Below are positions 37,714-46,872 of a stretch of 64,000 bases of DNA, piece after piece (position 1 is the stretch's first letter; each line of letters opens with the position of its first letter). The notes under the pieces are model-generated. The model searched no databases. It saw nothing but the letters and a program-made list of their open reading frames with translations, and was not told the DNA's origin. Source of the stretch: Paraburkholderia aromaticivorans (GTDB taxonomy: Bacteria; Pseudomonadota; Gammaproteobacteria; Burkholderiales; Burkholderiaceae). The DNA is taken from contig NZ_CP051516.1 in NCBI RefSeq assembly GCF_012689525.1, forward strand, positions 1,364,001-1,428,000. The letters run 5' to 3'. The position numbers and the translations under genes were made by a program.

Positions 37714-40700
37714 GTGCGTTCCCGCCAGCCAGCCGCACCGAACTTGCGCGGTCGCGAGGCGTCCGTGAGAGGTGGTTCACTCATTCAGACGGTCGGAAAA
37801 AAATTGGCATCTAACGGCACAAACGGCACTATCAAGATTCGCGGCGCACGCCAGCACAACCTCAAGAACGTCGACCTCGACGTACGAACCGGCGAAATGA
37901 CGGTCGTCACCGGCCCGTCCGGTTCCGGCAAGTCGAGCCTCGTGTTCGACACGCTTTACGCGGAAGGGCAACGGCGCTACGTCGAAACATTCAGCGCTTA
38001 CGCCCGGCAGTTTCTCGACCGCATGGACCGGCCGCAAGTCGACCGCGTCGACGGCGTGCCGCCGGCGATTGCGATCGACCAGACCAATCCGGTGCGCAGT
38101 TCGCGTTCCACCGTCGGCACCATGACGGAGCTCAACGATCACCTGAAGCTGCTCTACGCGCGTGCCGCCGAACTGTTCGACCGCAAGACGGCTCATCAGG
38201 TGCGCCACGACACGCCGGAAACGATCTACGCCGAGTTGCTAAACCGTACGGCGGAGAGCGAGCCTCGGCTCGTCGTCACGTTCCCGGTCGAGTTGCCGGA
38301 ATCCGCGTCGGAGCAGGAAGTGGAGCAATGGTTGTCGGCCAGCGGATACACGCGCGTGCAGGCGCAGCGCGAAGTCGATTCGCCCACCGGCAAGCGCAAG
38401 CTGCTCGACGTGGTGGCCGACCGTTTCCGGCTGCGTTCCGTGGACAAGCAGCGGGTGGTTGAGGCGATCGAGGCGTCGCTCAAGCGCGGTGGCGGGCGCG
38501 TCAATATTTATGTGCTGCCGGCGTCATCGGAAGGGCCGGAAAGTCAGGAGGCCGAACCGCAAATCTGGCGTTTCTCCACCGGCTTGCACAGTCCGGAAAG
38601 CGATCTGCGCTACGCCGACCCGCAGCCCGCGCTGTTCTCGTTCAACTCGGCCTACGGCGCGTGCGAAGTCTGCCGGGGCTTCGGCCGCGTGATCGGCGTC
38701 GACCTCGGGCTGGTGATTCCGGACGCGCGCAAGACGCTGCGCGACGGCGCGATCAAGCCCATGCAAACGCCCGCATGGAAGGAGTGCCAGGACGATCTGA
38801 TGCGCTACGCGGCGAAAGCCGATATCCGCCGCGGCACGCCGTGGGGCGAACTGACGGACGCCGAGCGCGACTGGGTCATCAACGGCTCGCCGGACTGGAA
38901 CGGCAAGTGGCAAAGCCACTGGTACGGCGTCAAACGCTTCTTCGAGTATCTCGAATCGAAAGCGTACAAGATGCATATTCGCGTGCTGCTGTCCAAGTAC
39001 CGCAGCTATACGCCGTGCGAAACCTGCGGCGGCGCGCGCCTGAAAACGGAATCGCTGTTGTGGCGTCTCGGCAGCAAGGCGAATGCGGACGACGTGCTGC
39101 CGGCCGAGAAGCGCTTCCTGCCGCGCGGCGTTGACTGGACGCGCGGGCAACTCGAGGCGTTGCCGGGCCTGACCGTGCATGATTTGATGCTGATGCCGAT
39201 CGAGCGCATCCGGCGCTTCTTCGACGAAATCAGCTTGCCGAGCGCCTTGCTCGACGACGCGCTGAAACTGCTGCTCGCCGAAGTGCGCACGCGCCTCAAG
39301 TATCTGTGCGACGTGGGCCTCGGTTATCTGACGCTCGACCGGCAAAGCCGCACGTTGTCGGGCGGCGAAGTGCAGCGGATCAACCTGACCACGGCGCTTG
39401 GCACGTCGCTCACCAAGACATTGTTCGTGCTCGACGAGCCGAGCATCGGCTTGCATCCGCGCGATCTGAACCGCATCGTCGAAGCCATGCACCGTTTGCG
39501 CGATGCGGGCAATACGCTGGTGGTGGTCGAACACGATCCCTCCGTGATGCTCGCGGCGGATCGTCTGATCGACATGGGTCCGGGGCCGGGCGAACGCGGC
39601 GGTTCGATCATCTACGACGGCGCGCCCGAAGCGATCCGTTCGTCTGGCACACTCACCGGCGAGTATCTCAGTGGGCGCCGGCATGTGGCCGATGCGGCGC
39701 ATTGGTCGCAGCGTCCGGTGGATGCAACCACGCCGCGCATCGTCCTCGAAGGCGCGACGGAACACAATCTCCGCGATGTCACGGTGGAGATTCCACTGGA
39801 GCGGCTCGTCTGCGTGACGGGGGTGTCGGGGTCCGGCAAATCCACGCTGCTGCAAGACGTGTTGCATCCGGCCATGGCGCGGCACTTCGGTCTCGCGACC
39901 GAATCGCCGGGCGCATTCAGAAGCCTGAGCGGCGCCGATCAGGTCACCGACGTCGTGTTCGTCGACCAGTCGCCGATCGGCAAGACGGCGCGCTCGAATC
40001 CGGCGAGTTACGTCGGCGCGTTCGACGAAATCCGCAAACTGTTCGCCAAGGCGCCGCTCGCGCAGCAACGCGGTTACGGCCCTGGCATGTTCAGTTTCAA
40101 TTCGGGCGACGGCCGCTGCCCGACCTGCGGCGGCTCGGGTTTCGAACATATCGAAATGCAGTTTTTGAGCGACGTTTACCTGCGGTGCCCCGATTGCGAC
40201 GGGCGCCGTTATCGCGCGGAACTGCTCGAAGTGAAGATCGAGCGGGGTGAACCGGCGCGCGCGCTGAGCATTGCCGACGTGCTGGAATTGACGGTGAGCG
40301 AAGCCACCACGTATTTCGCCAAAGATGCCGAAGTATTGCGCGTGCTGCAGCCAATCGTCGACGTGGGCCTCGAATATGTGAAGCTCGGCCAGCCGGTGCC
40401 CACGCTGTCGGGCGGTGAGGCGCAGCGGCTCAAGCTCGCCGGTTTCCTCGCGGAATCGGCGCAGGCGCGCACCGCGCGCAGCGCGAAGCAGCCTGTCGCG
40501 AAGCGTCTGTTCATGTTCGACGAGCCGACCACCGGCCTGCATTTCGACGACATCGCCAAGCTGATGCAGGCGTTCGGCAAGCTGCTCGCGAGCGGTCATT
40601 CGCTGATCGTGATCGAGCATAATCTCGACGTGATCCGCGCGGCCGACTGGCTGATCGACCTCGGTCCCGAGGGCGGCGACGGCGGCGGCCGCGTGCTGTG

Positions 40701-43698
40701 CGTCGGCACGCCGGAAGATGTCAAAACATGTCCGGAATCGCATACCGGCGCAGCGCTGTTGCAATACGACCGCGCCATGAACGCGGCGGCCGGACCGGCG
40801 TCGCAAGGTATTCCGCTGCAAAAGGCGCTGAGCGCCGCGCGTGCGCGCCGGGCGATCGAAGGCGAGGACGTGGTGCGCATCGTCAATGCGCGCGAGCACA
40901 ACCTGAAAGCGCTGGACGTGGACATTCCGCACGGCAAATTCAACGTGATTACCGGCGTGTCCGGTTCGGGCAAGTCCACGCTCGCATTCGACATTCTGTT
41001 CCACGAAGGGCAGCGCCGTTACCTCGAATCGCTGAATGCCTACGCGCGGTCCATCGTGCAGCCGGCGGGGCGTCCCGAGGTCGACGCGGTGTACGGCATT
41101 CCGCCGACCGTCGCGATCGAACAGCGGCTCTCACGCGGCGGCCGCAAGAGTACCGTGGCAACTACGTCCGAGGTGTGGCACTTCCTGCGTCTGCTGTATG
41201 TGAAGCTCGGTTTGCAGCATTGCATCCACGACGGCACGCCGGTCACGTCGCAAAGCGTCGAGTCGATCGCGGCGCAGTTGTTGCGCGATCACAAAGGGCA
41301 GCATGTCGGTTTTCTGGCGCCGCTGGTCGTGAACCGTAAGGGCGTCTATACCGATCTGGCGAAGTGGGCGAAAGCGCGCGGCAATACTCATCTGCGCGTG
41401 GATGGTGAGTTCGTGCCGGTGGACCCGTGGCCGAAGCTCGACCGCTTCCGTGAGCATACGATCGAACTGCCGGTGGCCGATCTCGTCGTGTCGGCGGATA
41501 ACGAAGCCGAGCTGCGTCAGGCACTCGACCAGACACTGGAAGTCGGCAAGGGCGTGATGCATATGCTGGCGCCCTTGGACGGTTTGCACGACGCGATCAG
41601 CGGTGGCCATCCCACGGCAAAGCTCGGCGCCGTGAAGGTGTTGTCCACCAAGCGCGCGTGTCCGGTGTGCGGCACGAGCTATCCCGAACTCGATCCACGC
41701 ATGTTCTCATACAACAGCAAGCATGGCTGGTGTACGACCTGTGTCGGCACGGGCCTCGCGCTCACGCGTGAACAACGCGCGGTGTACGACGATACGATCG
41801 TCGTCGACGACAATCGCGGCCGTGAACAAAGCCTGCCGTCGGAAGAGCAGGAACCCGAAGGTCTTGTGGACGAACCATGTCCGGATTGCGCCGGTACGCG
41901 TCTGAACCCCACCGCGCGTGCCGTCACGTTCGACGCGCAGGCGATTGTCGATGTCGCGCAGTGGACCGTGTCCGACACGCGCGCGTGGATCGGCACGCTG
42001 GAAATGACCGGTCGCGACGCGGAAATCGCGCGTGACGTGGTCAGCGAAATCGGCAGTCGCCTGCAGTTCCTCGAAGAAGTGGGACTCGGCTATCTGAGTC
42101 TCGATCGCGCGGCGCCGAGCCTGTCAGGCGGCGAAGCGCAGCGCATCCGGCTTGCCGCGCAACTCGGCAGCAACCTGCAAGGCGTGTGCTATGTGCTCGA
42201 CGAACCGACCATCGGTCTGCATCCGCGTGACAATCAGATTCTGCTGAACGCTTTACGCAAGCTCGGTGAAAAGGGCAATACGCTGGTGGTCGTCGAGCAC
42301 GACGAGGACACGATTCGGCGTGCTGATCACATCATCGACATCGGGCCGGGCGCGGGCAAACGCGGCGGCACGCTGGTCGCGCAGGGTAGTGTGGCCGACC
42401 TGTCGGCGCAGCCCGATTCGCTGACCGGACAGTTTCTCGCGCAGCCCATCGTGCACCCGTTGCAGCCGCGCCGCGAAGTGGTCGCGCCGGGCAAGCGCAC
42501 GGCCGCGGTGCCGGAAAACTGGCTGACTGTGCACGGCGGCAAGCTGCATAACTTGCGCAACGTTACGGTCGGCATTCCGCTCTCGCGGCTGGTGGCGGTC
42601 ACCGGCGTCAGCGGTTCCGGCAAGTCGACGCTCGCACGCGACGTGCTGATGACCAACCTGCTGGATGCCGTCGGACGTTCGGTTTTGTCATCGCCGGCCA
42701 CGCGGCGCGCGCGTGCGGCGGCCGAGGAAAAGCCCGCAGCGAACCGGCGTTCCAGCGTGCTGGCGCGCACGGCGCCGCGCGCGCCGCTGAACGTGACGCA
42801 TGCGTGGCAAGGGTGCGATGCGATCACGGGCTGGGAAACCATCGACCGCGTACTGGAAGTCGATCAGACACCGATCGGCAAGACGCCGCGTTCGTGTCCG
42901 GCCACTTACATCGGCGTGTGGGACGCGATCCGCAAGCTGTTCGCCGGCACGCTCGAAGCGCGCGCGCGTGGCTATACGGCCTCGCGTTTCTCGTTCAACA
43001 CCGGCGAAGGCCGTTGCCCGGCTTGCGAGGGGCAGGGTGTGCGCACCATCGGAATGAGTTTTCTGCCCGACGTGAAGGTGCCTTGCGACGTGTGTCACGG
43101 GCAGCGCTTCAATCCCGAGACGCTCGCGGTCACGTGGCGCGGCAAGAATATCGGCGACGTACTGACCATGGAAATCGACGAAGCCGTCGAGTTCTTCGCG
43201 CCTATCACGAACATCGCTCATCCATTGCAGTTGATGAAAGACGTCGGGCTCGGCTATCTCACGCTGGGTCAACCTTCGCCCACGTTGTCGGGCGGCGAGG
43301 CGCAGCGTATCAAGCTCGTCACCGAATTGAGCAAGGTGCGCGACGACATCACGCGGCGTGGGCAAAAGCCGCCGCATACTTTGTATGTGCTGGACGAACC
43401 GACCGTGGGCCTGCATATGGCGGACGTCGCCAAGCTGATCCGCGTGCTGCATCGTCTCGCGGACGGCGGCCATAGTGTCGTCGTCATCGAGCACGATCTG
43501 GATGTGATCGCCGAGGCGGACTGGATCATCGACCTCGGTCCGGAAGGCGGCGTGGGCGGCGGGTCGATCGTCGCCGCTACGGATCCCGAAGGACTGGCGC
43601 GCGTTGTGGCGAGTCATACGGGGTCCGCATTGCGGCCGGTTCTCGCGCGATCGCGTGAGAACAGCGCTGTCGTGGCAGGCGAGGGCACGAACGGTTAA
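37714..43698 (+). CDS. uvrA: Double-length UvrA-family excision-repair ATPase
   Basis: A cytosolic DNA-damage sensor of nucleotide excision repair; this chain of about 1,994 residues holds two full UvrA units. Four Walker A motifs occur (GPSGSGKSS at 67-75, GVSGSGKST near 702, 1081 and 1631) with four LSGGE signature motifs and the DEPSIGLHPRD, DEPTTGLHF, DEPTIGLHPRD and DEPTVGLHM switch regions. Zinc-binding CxxC pairs are seen in all modules (CETCGGARL, CPTCGGSGF, CPDCAGTRL, CPACEGQGV). It would act as an intramolecular version of the normal UvrA dimer. The start is uncertain: GTG 37714 opens the frame, GTG 37765 has GAGG before it, and TTG 37804 would give an N terminus like single UvrA proteins. 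A LexA box upstream predicts SOS induction. Confidence 0.93.
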   Translation: MRSRQPAAPNLRGREASVRGGSLIQTVGKKLASNGTNGTIKIRGARQHNLKNVDLDVRTGEMTVVTGPSGSGKSSLVFDTLYAEGQRRYVETFSAYARQFLDRMDRPQVDRVDGVPPAIAIDQTNPVRSSRSTVGTMTELNDHLKLLYARAAELFDRKTAHQVRHDTPETIYAELLNRTAESEPRLVVTFPVELPESASEQEVEQWLSASGYTRVQAQREVDSPTGKRKLLDVVADRFRLRSVDKQRVVEAIEASLKRGGGRVNIYVLPASSEGPESQEAEPQIWRFSTGLHSPESDLRYADPQPALFSFNSAYGACEVCRGFGRVIGVDLGLVIPDARKTLRDGAIKPMQTPAWKECQDDLMRYAAKADIRRGTPWGELTDAERDWVINGSPDWNGKWQSHWYGVKRFFEYLESKAYKMHIRVLLSKYRSYTPCETCGGARLKTESLLWRLGSKANADDVLPAEKRFLPRGVDWTRGQLEALPGLTVHDLMLMPIERIRRFFDEISLPSALLDDALKLLLAEVRTRLKYLCDVGLGYLTLDRQSRTLSGGEVQRINLTTALGTSLTKTLFVLDEPSIGLHPRDLNRIVEAMHRLRDAGNTLVVVEHDPSVMLAADRLIDMGPGPGERGGSIIYDGAPEAIRSSGTLTGEYLSGRRHVADAAHWSQRPVDATTPRIVLEGATEHNLRDVTVEIPLERLVCVTGVSGSGKSTLLQDVLHPAMARHFGLATESPGAFRSLSGADQVTDVVFVDQSPIGKTARSNPASYVGAFDEIRKLFAKAPLAQQRGYGPGMFSFNSGDGRCPTCGGSGFEHIEMQFLSDVYLRCPDCDGRRYRAELLEVKIERGEPARALSIADVLELTVSEATTYFAKDAEVLRVLQPIVDVGLEYVKLGQPVPTLSGGEAQRLKLAGFLAESAQARTARSAKQPVAKRLFMFDEPTTGLHFDDIAKLMQAFGKLLASGHSLIVIEHNLDVIRAADWLIDLGPEGGDGGGRVLCVGTPEDVKTCPESHTGAALLQYDRAMNAAAGPASQGIPLQKALSAARARRAIEGEDVVRIVNAREHNLKALDVDIPHGKFNVITGVSGSGKSTLAFDILFHEGQRRYLESLNAYARSIVQPAGRPEVDAVYGIPPTVAIEQRLSRGGRKSTVATTSEVWHFLRLLYVKLGLQHCIHDGTPVTSQSVESIAAQLLRDHKGQHVGFLAPLVVNRKGVYTDLAKWAKARGNTHLRVDGEFVPVDPWPKLDRFREHTIELPVADLVVSADNEAELRQALDQTLEVGKGVMHMLAPLDGLHDAISGGHPTAKLGAVKVLSTKRACPVCGTSYPELDPRMFSYNSKHGWCTTCVGTGLALTREQRAVYDDTIVVDDNRGREQSLPSEEQEPEGLVDEPCPDCAGTRLNPTARAVTFDAQAIVDVAQWTVSDTRAWIGTLEMTGRDAEIARDVVSEIGSRLQFLEEVGLGYLSLDRAAPSLSGGEAQRIRLAAQLGSNLQGVCYVLDEPTIGLHPRDNQILLNALRKLGEKGNTLVVVEHDEDTIRRADHIIDIGPGAGKRGGTLVAQGSVADLSAQPDSLTGQFLAQPIVHPLQPRREVVAPGKRTAAVPENWLTVHGGKLHNLRNVTVGIPLSRLVAVTGVSGSGKSTLARDVLMTNLLDAVGRSVLSSPATRRARAAAEEKPAANRRSSVLARTAPRAPLNVTHAWQGCDAITGWETIDRVLEVDQTPIGKTPRSCPATYIGVWDAIRKLFAGTLEARARGYTASRFSFNTGEGRCPACEGQGVRTIGMSFLPDVKVPCDVCHGQRFNPETLAVTWRGKNIGDVLTMEIDEAVEFFAPITNIAHPLQLMKDVGLGYLTLGQPSPTLSGGEAQRIKLVTELSKVRDDITRRGQKPPHTLYVLDEPTVGLHMADVAKLIRVLHRLADGGHSVVVIEHDLDVIAEADWIIDLGPEGGVGGGSIVAATDPEGLARVVASHTGSALRPVLARSRENSAVVAGEGTNG

Positions 43699-43705
43699 TG
43701 CAGCA

Positions 43706-43732
43706 GAGCGGCGCGATCATGTCGCGCCGCTC
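43706..43732 (+). terminator. Hairpin terminator after uvrA
   Basis: A perfect 11-bp stem (GAGCGGCGCGA with TCGCGCCGCTC) around a 5-nt loop begins eight bases past the stop codon. The following sequence is pyrimidine-rich but has only a weak T-tract. Confidence 0.6.
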
Positions 43733-44683
43733 CTGCTTGCTCGTTTGTTGAACCGGCAAGAGTTTGCCGACTCATGATTCATGTCACTCTGGCGAGGGCA
43801 TCCGCTCTGCGCGAAATTGCCTTGCATGGCACGCCAAGGTCGCGCCGACATCGCTCGCACTCAGCTTTATTCGAGTTGTTGGCTTTATGTAATCAATTGG
43901 AATTTATTTGTAATTCAATACAAGACGCAATTGAGATGCGCATTTAGAGTGTCGTAAATACCGCTAAATTTTTTTTTAAAGGCTTCTGGCCTTCTGCTAT
44001 CGTCTCGCCTTCGGCGGCGGTCACACCCCGGCACCGATCAACACAACAAACGTCCTTCCCGCGATCCACGCAAGTCACGCTGCGAGGGCGTCGAAACGCC
44101 TGCCCAGCGGGACTTTCGCGTTGCGGATCAGACGTTCGGCCAGCAGTTTTTTGTGCATCAATGCACGCCGAACGTGCAGCGAATTCCCAATTGTCGGGCA
44201 GAAACAGCCGAATGCTTATCTGTTCCACATACGCTTATTCTTTTAAAGCGGCGCGAATTCGGCATGAGTTAGAGTTACTTCTCTAAACTAAGTATGTTGT
44301 CATCAAAAAAAGTTTGACCGTACATTTTTTGTCCTGCTATCGTTGCCACCCATGAAACGCATGTGACGTACGCGCAAAAAGTTCCAGGCGCTACGAGTTA
44401 TAGAGATCAGGTTGTCTCCAGCGTTCATGCAAGGCAGAAGCGAACGGCTCAAGTTTAATCTATTAGTAGTTCTACTTATATCGGTTATTCGGCTCGCATG
44501 ACACACGGCCACCGTCTCCTGAAGACGCGTCCGTGTCGTCGGATCGGAGCCGGGTAGTGTCACGTCCGTTTTGGACTCCGAATCAAAGACCACTGGTCGC
44601 CAGATGGTTGAAGTGAATGCTGTTTGCGGCAGGTAAGCGCACTGCAGTTACAGAAATGGACGGTTCACGCCGGAGGAGTAAAG
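43733..44683. other. Gene-free, AT-rich region between uvrA and the TonB operon
   Basis: About 950 bp, distinctly less GC-rich than the rest of the window, including a run of nine T (around 43971-43979). I do not accept the minus-strand frames at 43944-44228 and 44303-44593 as genes: no family resemblance, no ribosome site. Two dyad symmetries could be operators: TTAGAG-N6-CTCTAA at 44269-44286 and AGTAGTTCTACT at 44465-44476. The promoter of tonB must lie here. No convincing Fur box was seen. Confidence 0.5.
44462..44476. promoter_or_regulatory. Candidate operator ATTAGTAGT / AGTAGTTCTACT upstream of tonB
   Basis: The octamer TTAGTAGT here recurs in the two other control regions of this locus: reversed at 48620-48627 before the XRE-cupin gene and forward at 49535-49542 before the TonB receptor. 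At this site it forms part of a dyad. It could be a shared regulator site, but the match is short and chosen after the fact. Confidence 0.3.
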
Positions 44684-45394
44684 GTGGGTACGAAAGTCGA
44701 AGGGCATTTTCCGGCAGCAGCGGCCCGTATGGAGAGGCCGGGGCGCCCGCGTGAGTTTGGGCGTAAGCAGCAAAACCCAGTACGCCGCTTTGGCGGCATT
44801 GCAGTTGTTCTGCTTTTGCACATCGTGCTGATTTATGCACTGATCAATGGCCTTGCCACCAAGGTCGTGCAGGTCATTCAGCATCCTATCGAAACGAAAA
44901 TCATCGAACCGGTGAAGCCGCCGCCTCCGCCGCCGTTGCCCACGGTGCAATTGCCGCCGCCGAAATTCGCGCCTCCGCCGCCGCCGTTCGTGCCGCCGCC
45001 GGAAGTGCAGGTGCAAGCGCCCCCGCAGCCGACCATTACGCATCAGGCCGCACCGGTGGTGTCGGCGCCTGCCGTGGCCCCGCCCGCACCGCCGGCGCCG
45101 CCCGCGCCGACGAAGCCTGTGAGCACCGAAGTCGGAGTCGTGTGTCCGAACTCGGATCAGATCCGTTCGTCGATCCGCTATCCGAAGGAAGCGCAGGAAA
45201 ACAACGTGACGGGTGATGTTCTCATTGAATTCGTTGTCGACCCGCAAGGCCATATTACGAACGAACGCGTTGCCAAATCCTCGGACGACTCCTCACTGGA
45301 TCGTGCCGCATTCAACGCAGTCAAGCAGTTTACGTGCGTTTCCCAAGGCCAGGCTGTCCGTGTGCAAGTTCCGTTCTCGTTTAACCTGAACTGA
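44684..45394 (+). CDS. tonB: TonB energy-transducing protein
   Basis: A 236-residue inner-membrane-anchored periplasmic protein. The order is a basic N terminus, one membrane anchor (IAVVLLLHIVLIYALINGLA), a long proline-rich rigid segment (about residues 75-150) and a C-terminal TonB domain (IRSSIRYPKEAQENNVTGDV, then VRVQVPFSFNLN). Two cysteines, in GVVCPNSDQ and QFTCVSQGQ, frame the C-terminal domain and may form a disulfide. The frame opens at 44624, but GGAGGAG precedes GTG 44684 at ideal spacing. It leads an operon with exbB, two exbD genes and a TPR gene, and would power the nearby TonB receptor. Confidence 0.93.
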   Translation: MGTKVEGHFPAAAARMERPGRPREFGRKQQNPVRRFGGIAVVLLLHIVLIYALINGLATKVVQVIQHPIETKIIEPVKPPPPPPLPTVQLPPPKFAPPPPPFVPPPEVQVQAPPQPTITHQAAPVVSAPAVAPPAPPAPPAPTKPVSTEVGVVCPNSDQIRSSIRYPKEAQENNVTGDVLIEFVVDPQGHITNERVAKSSDDSSLDRAAFNAVKQFTCVSQGQAVRVQVPFSFNLN

Positions 45395-45470
45395 ATTCAC
45401 AGGCTGTTCGGTACCGGTAGCGATTTATCAGTCTTGGTTTAGAAGTTGTACTAATGAACTTGGAGCAGGC

Positions 45471-46379
45471 ATGAAGAAGCGTACTCTCGCCGCACTGGCG
45501 GCAAGCATGTTGATCGCCGTAACCACGGTGGATACCTTTGTTGCACCGCAAATGGCCCATGCGCAGGCTAGCGACGCCACGGCGTCGGCTGCCGCCGCAC
45601 CGGCGACCGCCGCGCCGCAAACCGCGAGCGCGGCCGCCGACGAAGCAGTGCCGCCGCCGGCGCCGGCTACGTCCGAAACCGTCAGCAACCCGTACGGCCT
45701 TAGCGCCCTCTGGAAGAACGGCGACTTCGTCGCGCGTTTCGTGCTGATTCTGCTGGTGCTCATGTCGATGGGCAGCTGGTACATCATGATCACCAAGTTC
45801 TTCGAGCAGTTCCGTGCGAACCGCCGCGCGAAAAGCGCCGACGAGCAGCTGTGGACCGCGCCGTCGCTGGGTGAAGGCGCGAAGCTGCTCGACGAGACGT
45901 CGCCGTTCCGCTTCATCGCAGAAACGGCTATCGAGGCGGGCGAGCATCACGACGAAGCACTGCTCGAAGCCGTGGACCGCAACACGTGGATCGATACCTC
46001 GGTGGAGCGTGCGATCACCAACGTGTCGAATCGTCTGCAAGACGGTTTGGCGTTCCTCGGCACGGTGGGTTCGACGGCGCCGTTCGTCGGGCTGTTCGGT
46101 ACGGTGTGGGGGATTTATCACGCGCTGACGGCCATCGGCATTGCCGGCCAGGCTTCGATCGACAAGGTCGCGGGTCCGGTGGGCGAGGCGCTGATCATGA
46201 CGGCGATCGGTCTCGCGGTGGCGGTGCCCGCGGTGCTCGGCTACAACTTCCTGGTTCGCCGCAACAAGTCGGTGATGGAACGTGTCCGCGCATTCGGCGC
46301 GCAGCTGCATACCGTCCTGTTGGCCGGCAGCCGCCGCCCGGCGCGCGCCGTGGCTCGTGAAGCGTCGCTGGTTCAATAA
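45471..46379 (+). CDS. exbB: ExbB proton-channel subunit
   Basis: A 302-residue inner-membrane protein of the TonB-ExbB-ExbD motor. The N terminus is a cleavable-looking signal sequence (MKKRTLAALAASMLIAVTTV ... MAHAQA) followed by an Ala/Pro-rich periplasmic extension to about residue 72. Then come three membrane helices with the family core GLAFLGTVGSTAPFVGLFGT and ALIMTAIGLAVAVPAVLGYN. It is longer than E. coli ExbB because of the N-terminal extension, as in many environmental Gram-negatives. It lies between tonB and exbD. Confidence 0.95.
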   Translation: MKKRTLAALAASMLIAVTTVDTFVAPQMAHAQASDATASAAAAPATAAPQTASAAADEAVPPPAPATSETVSNPYGLSALWKNGDFVARFVLILLVLMSMGSWYIMITKFFEQFRANRRAKSADEQLWTAPSLGEGAKLLDETSPFRFIAETAIEAGEHHDEALLEAVDRNTWIDTSVERAITNVSNRLQDGLAFLGTVGSTAPFVGLFGTVWGIYHALTAIGIAGQASIDKVAGPVGEALIMTAIGLAVAVPAVLGYNFLVRRNKSVMERVRAFGAQLHTVLLAGSRRPARAVAREASLVQ

Positions 46380-46391
46380 GCGGAGTCCGTC

Positions 46392-46814
46392 ATGGCAATG
46401 AGCGTTGGGCAGGACGACAACGACGAGGTCATCTCCAGTATCAACACCACGCCGCTCGTCGACGTGATGCTGGTTCTGCTGATCATCTTTCTGATCACGA
46501 TTCCGGTCGTGACGCATACGGTGCCGGTGCAATTGCCGAAGGAGACGATCCAGCCGCTGCAGACCACGCCCAAAAGTATCGTCATCGCGGTCAACCGCGA
46601 CGGCGACTTCTTCTGGAACGAGAAGCAGGTCGACGCGCCGACGCTGCTGGCACGCCTGAAAACCGTGTCGGTCATGACGCCGCAACCGGAAGTGCATGTT
46701 CGCGGCGACCAGAGCGCGCGTTATGAATTCATCGGCCGGGTCATTACCGAGTGCGAGCGCGCCGGTATCGCCAAGGTTTCGTTTATCACTGAGCCGCCCG
46801 CGCGCGGCGGCTGA
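46392..46814 (+). CDS. exbD: ExbD subunit, first copy
   Basis: A 140-residue single-span protein with the proton-path aspartate in NTTPLVDVMLVLLIIFLIT and a periplasmic domain (EVHVRGDQSARYEFIGRVI). It starts 12 nt after exbB. With ExbB it forms the proton-driven motor that energises TonB. A second, distinct exbD follows, so the motor could contain mixed ExbD subunits. Confidence 0.95.
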   Translation: MAMSVGQDDNDEVISSINTTPLVDVMLVLLIIFLITIPVVTHTVPVQLPKETIQPLQTTPKSIVIAVNRDGDFFWNEKQVDAPTLLARLKTVSVMTPQPEVHVRGDQSARYEFIGRVITECERAGIAKVSFITEPPARGG

Positions 46815-46821
46815 TTTTGCG

Positions 46822-46855
46822 TGGGATCGGACTAAGCGCTAAAGCGCCAAGTCCG
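46822..46855 (+). other. Hairpin between the two exbD genes
   Basis: A 9-bp perfect outer stem (GATCGGACT with AGTCCGATC) encloses an inner GCGCT/AGCGC stem. No T-tract follows, and a purine-rich ribosome site for the second exbD (CAGGAG) lies just after. It is more likely an mRNA-processing or stability element than a terminator. Confidence 0.55.
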
Positions 46856-46872
46856 ATCGACAGGAGCCGAAA

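Noticed and set aside
38524..41004. 826-residue minus-strand open frame within uvrA
   Set aside because: Long antisense frames are expected opposite GC-rich coding DNA. The plus strand encodes conserved UvrA motifs throughout and the antisense product has no recognisable domain.
43944..44593. Two minus-strand frames of about 95 residues in the AT-rich gap
   Set aside because: No family resemblance, no ribosome site and unusual composition; left as non-coding.
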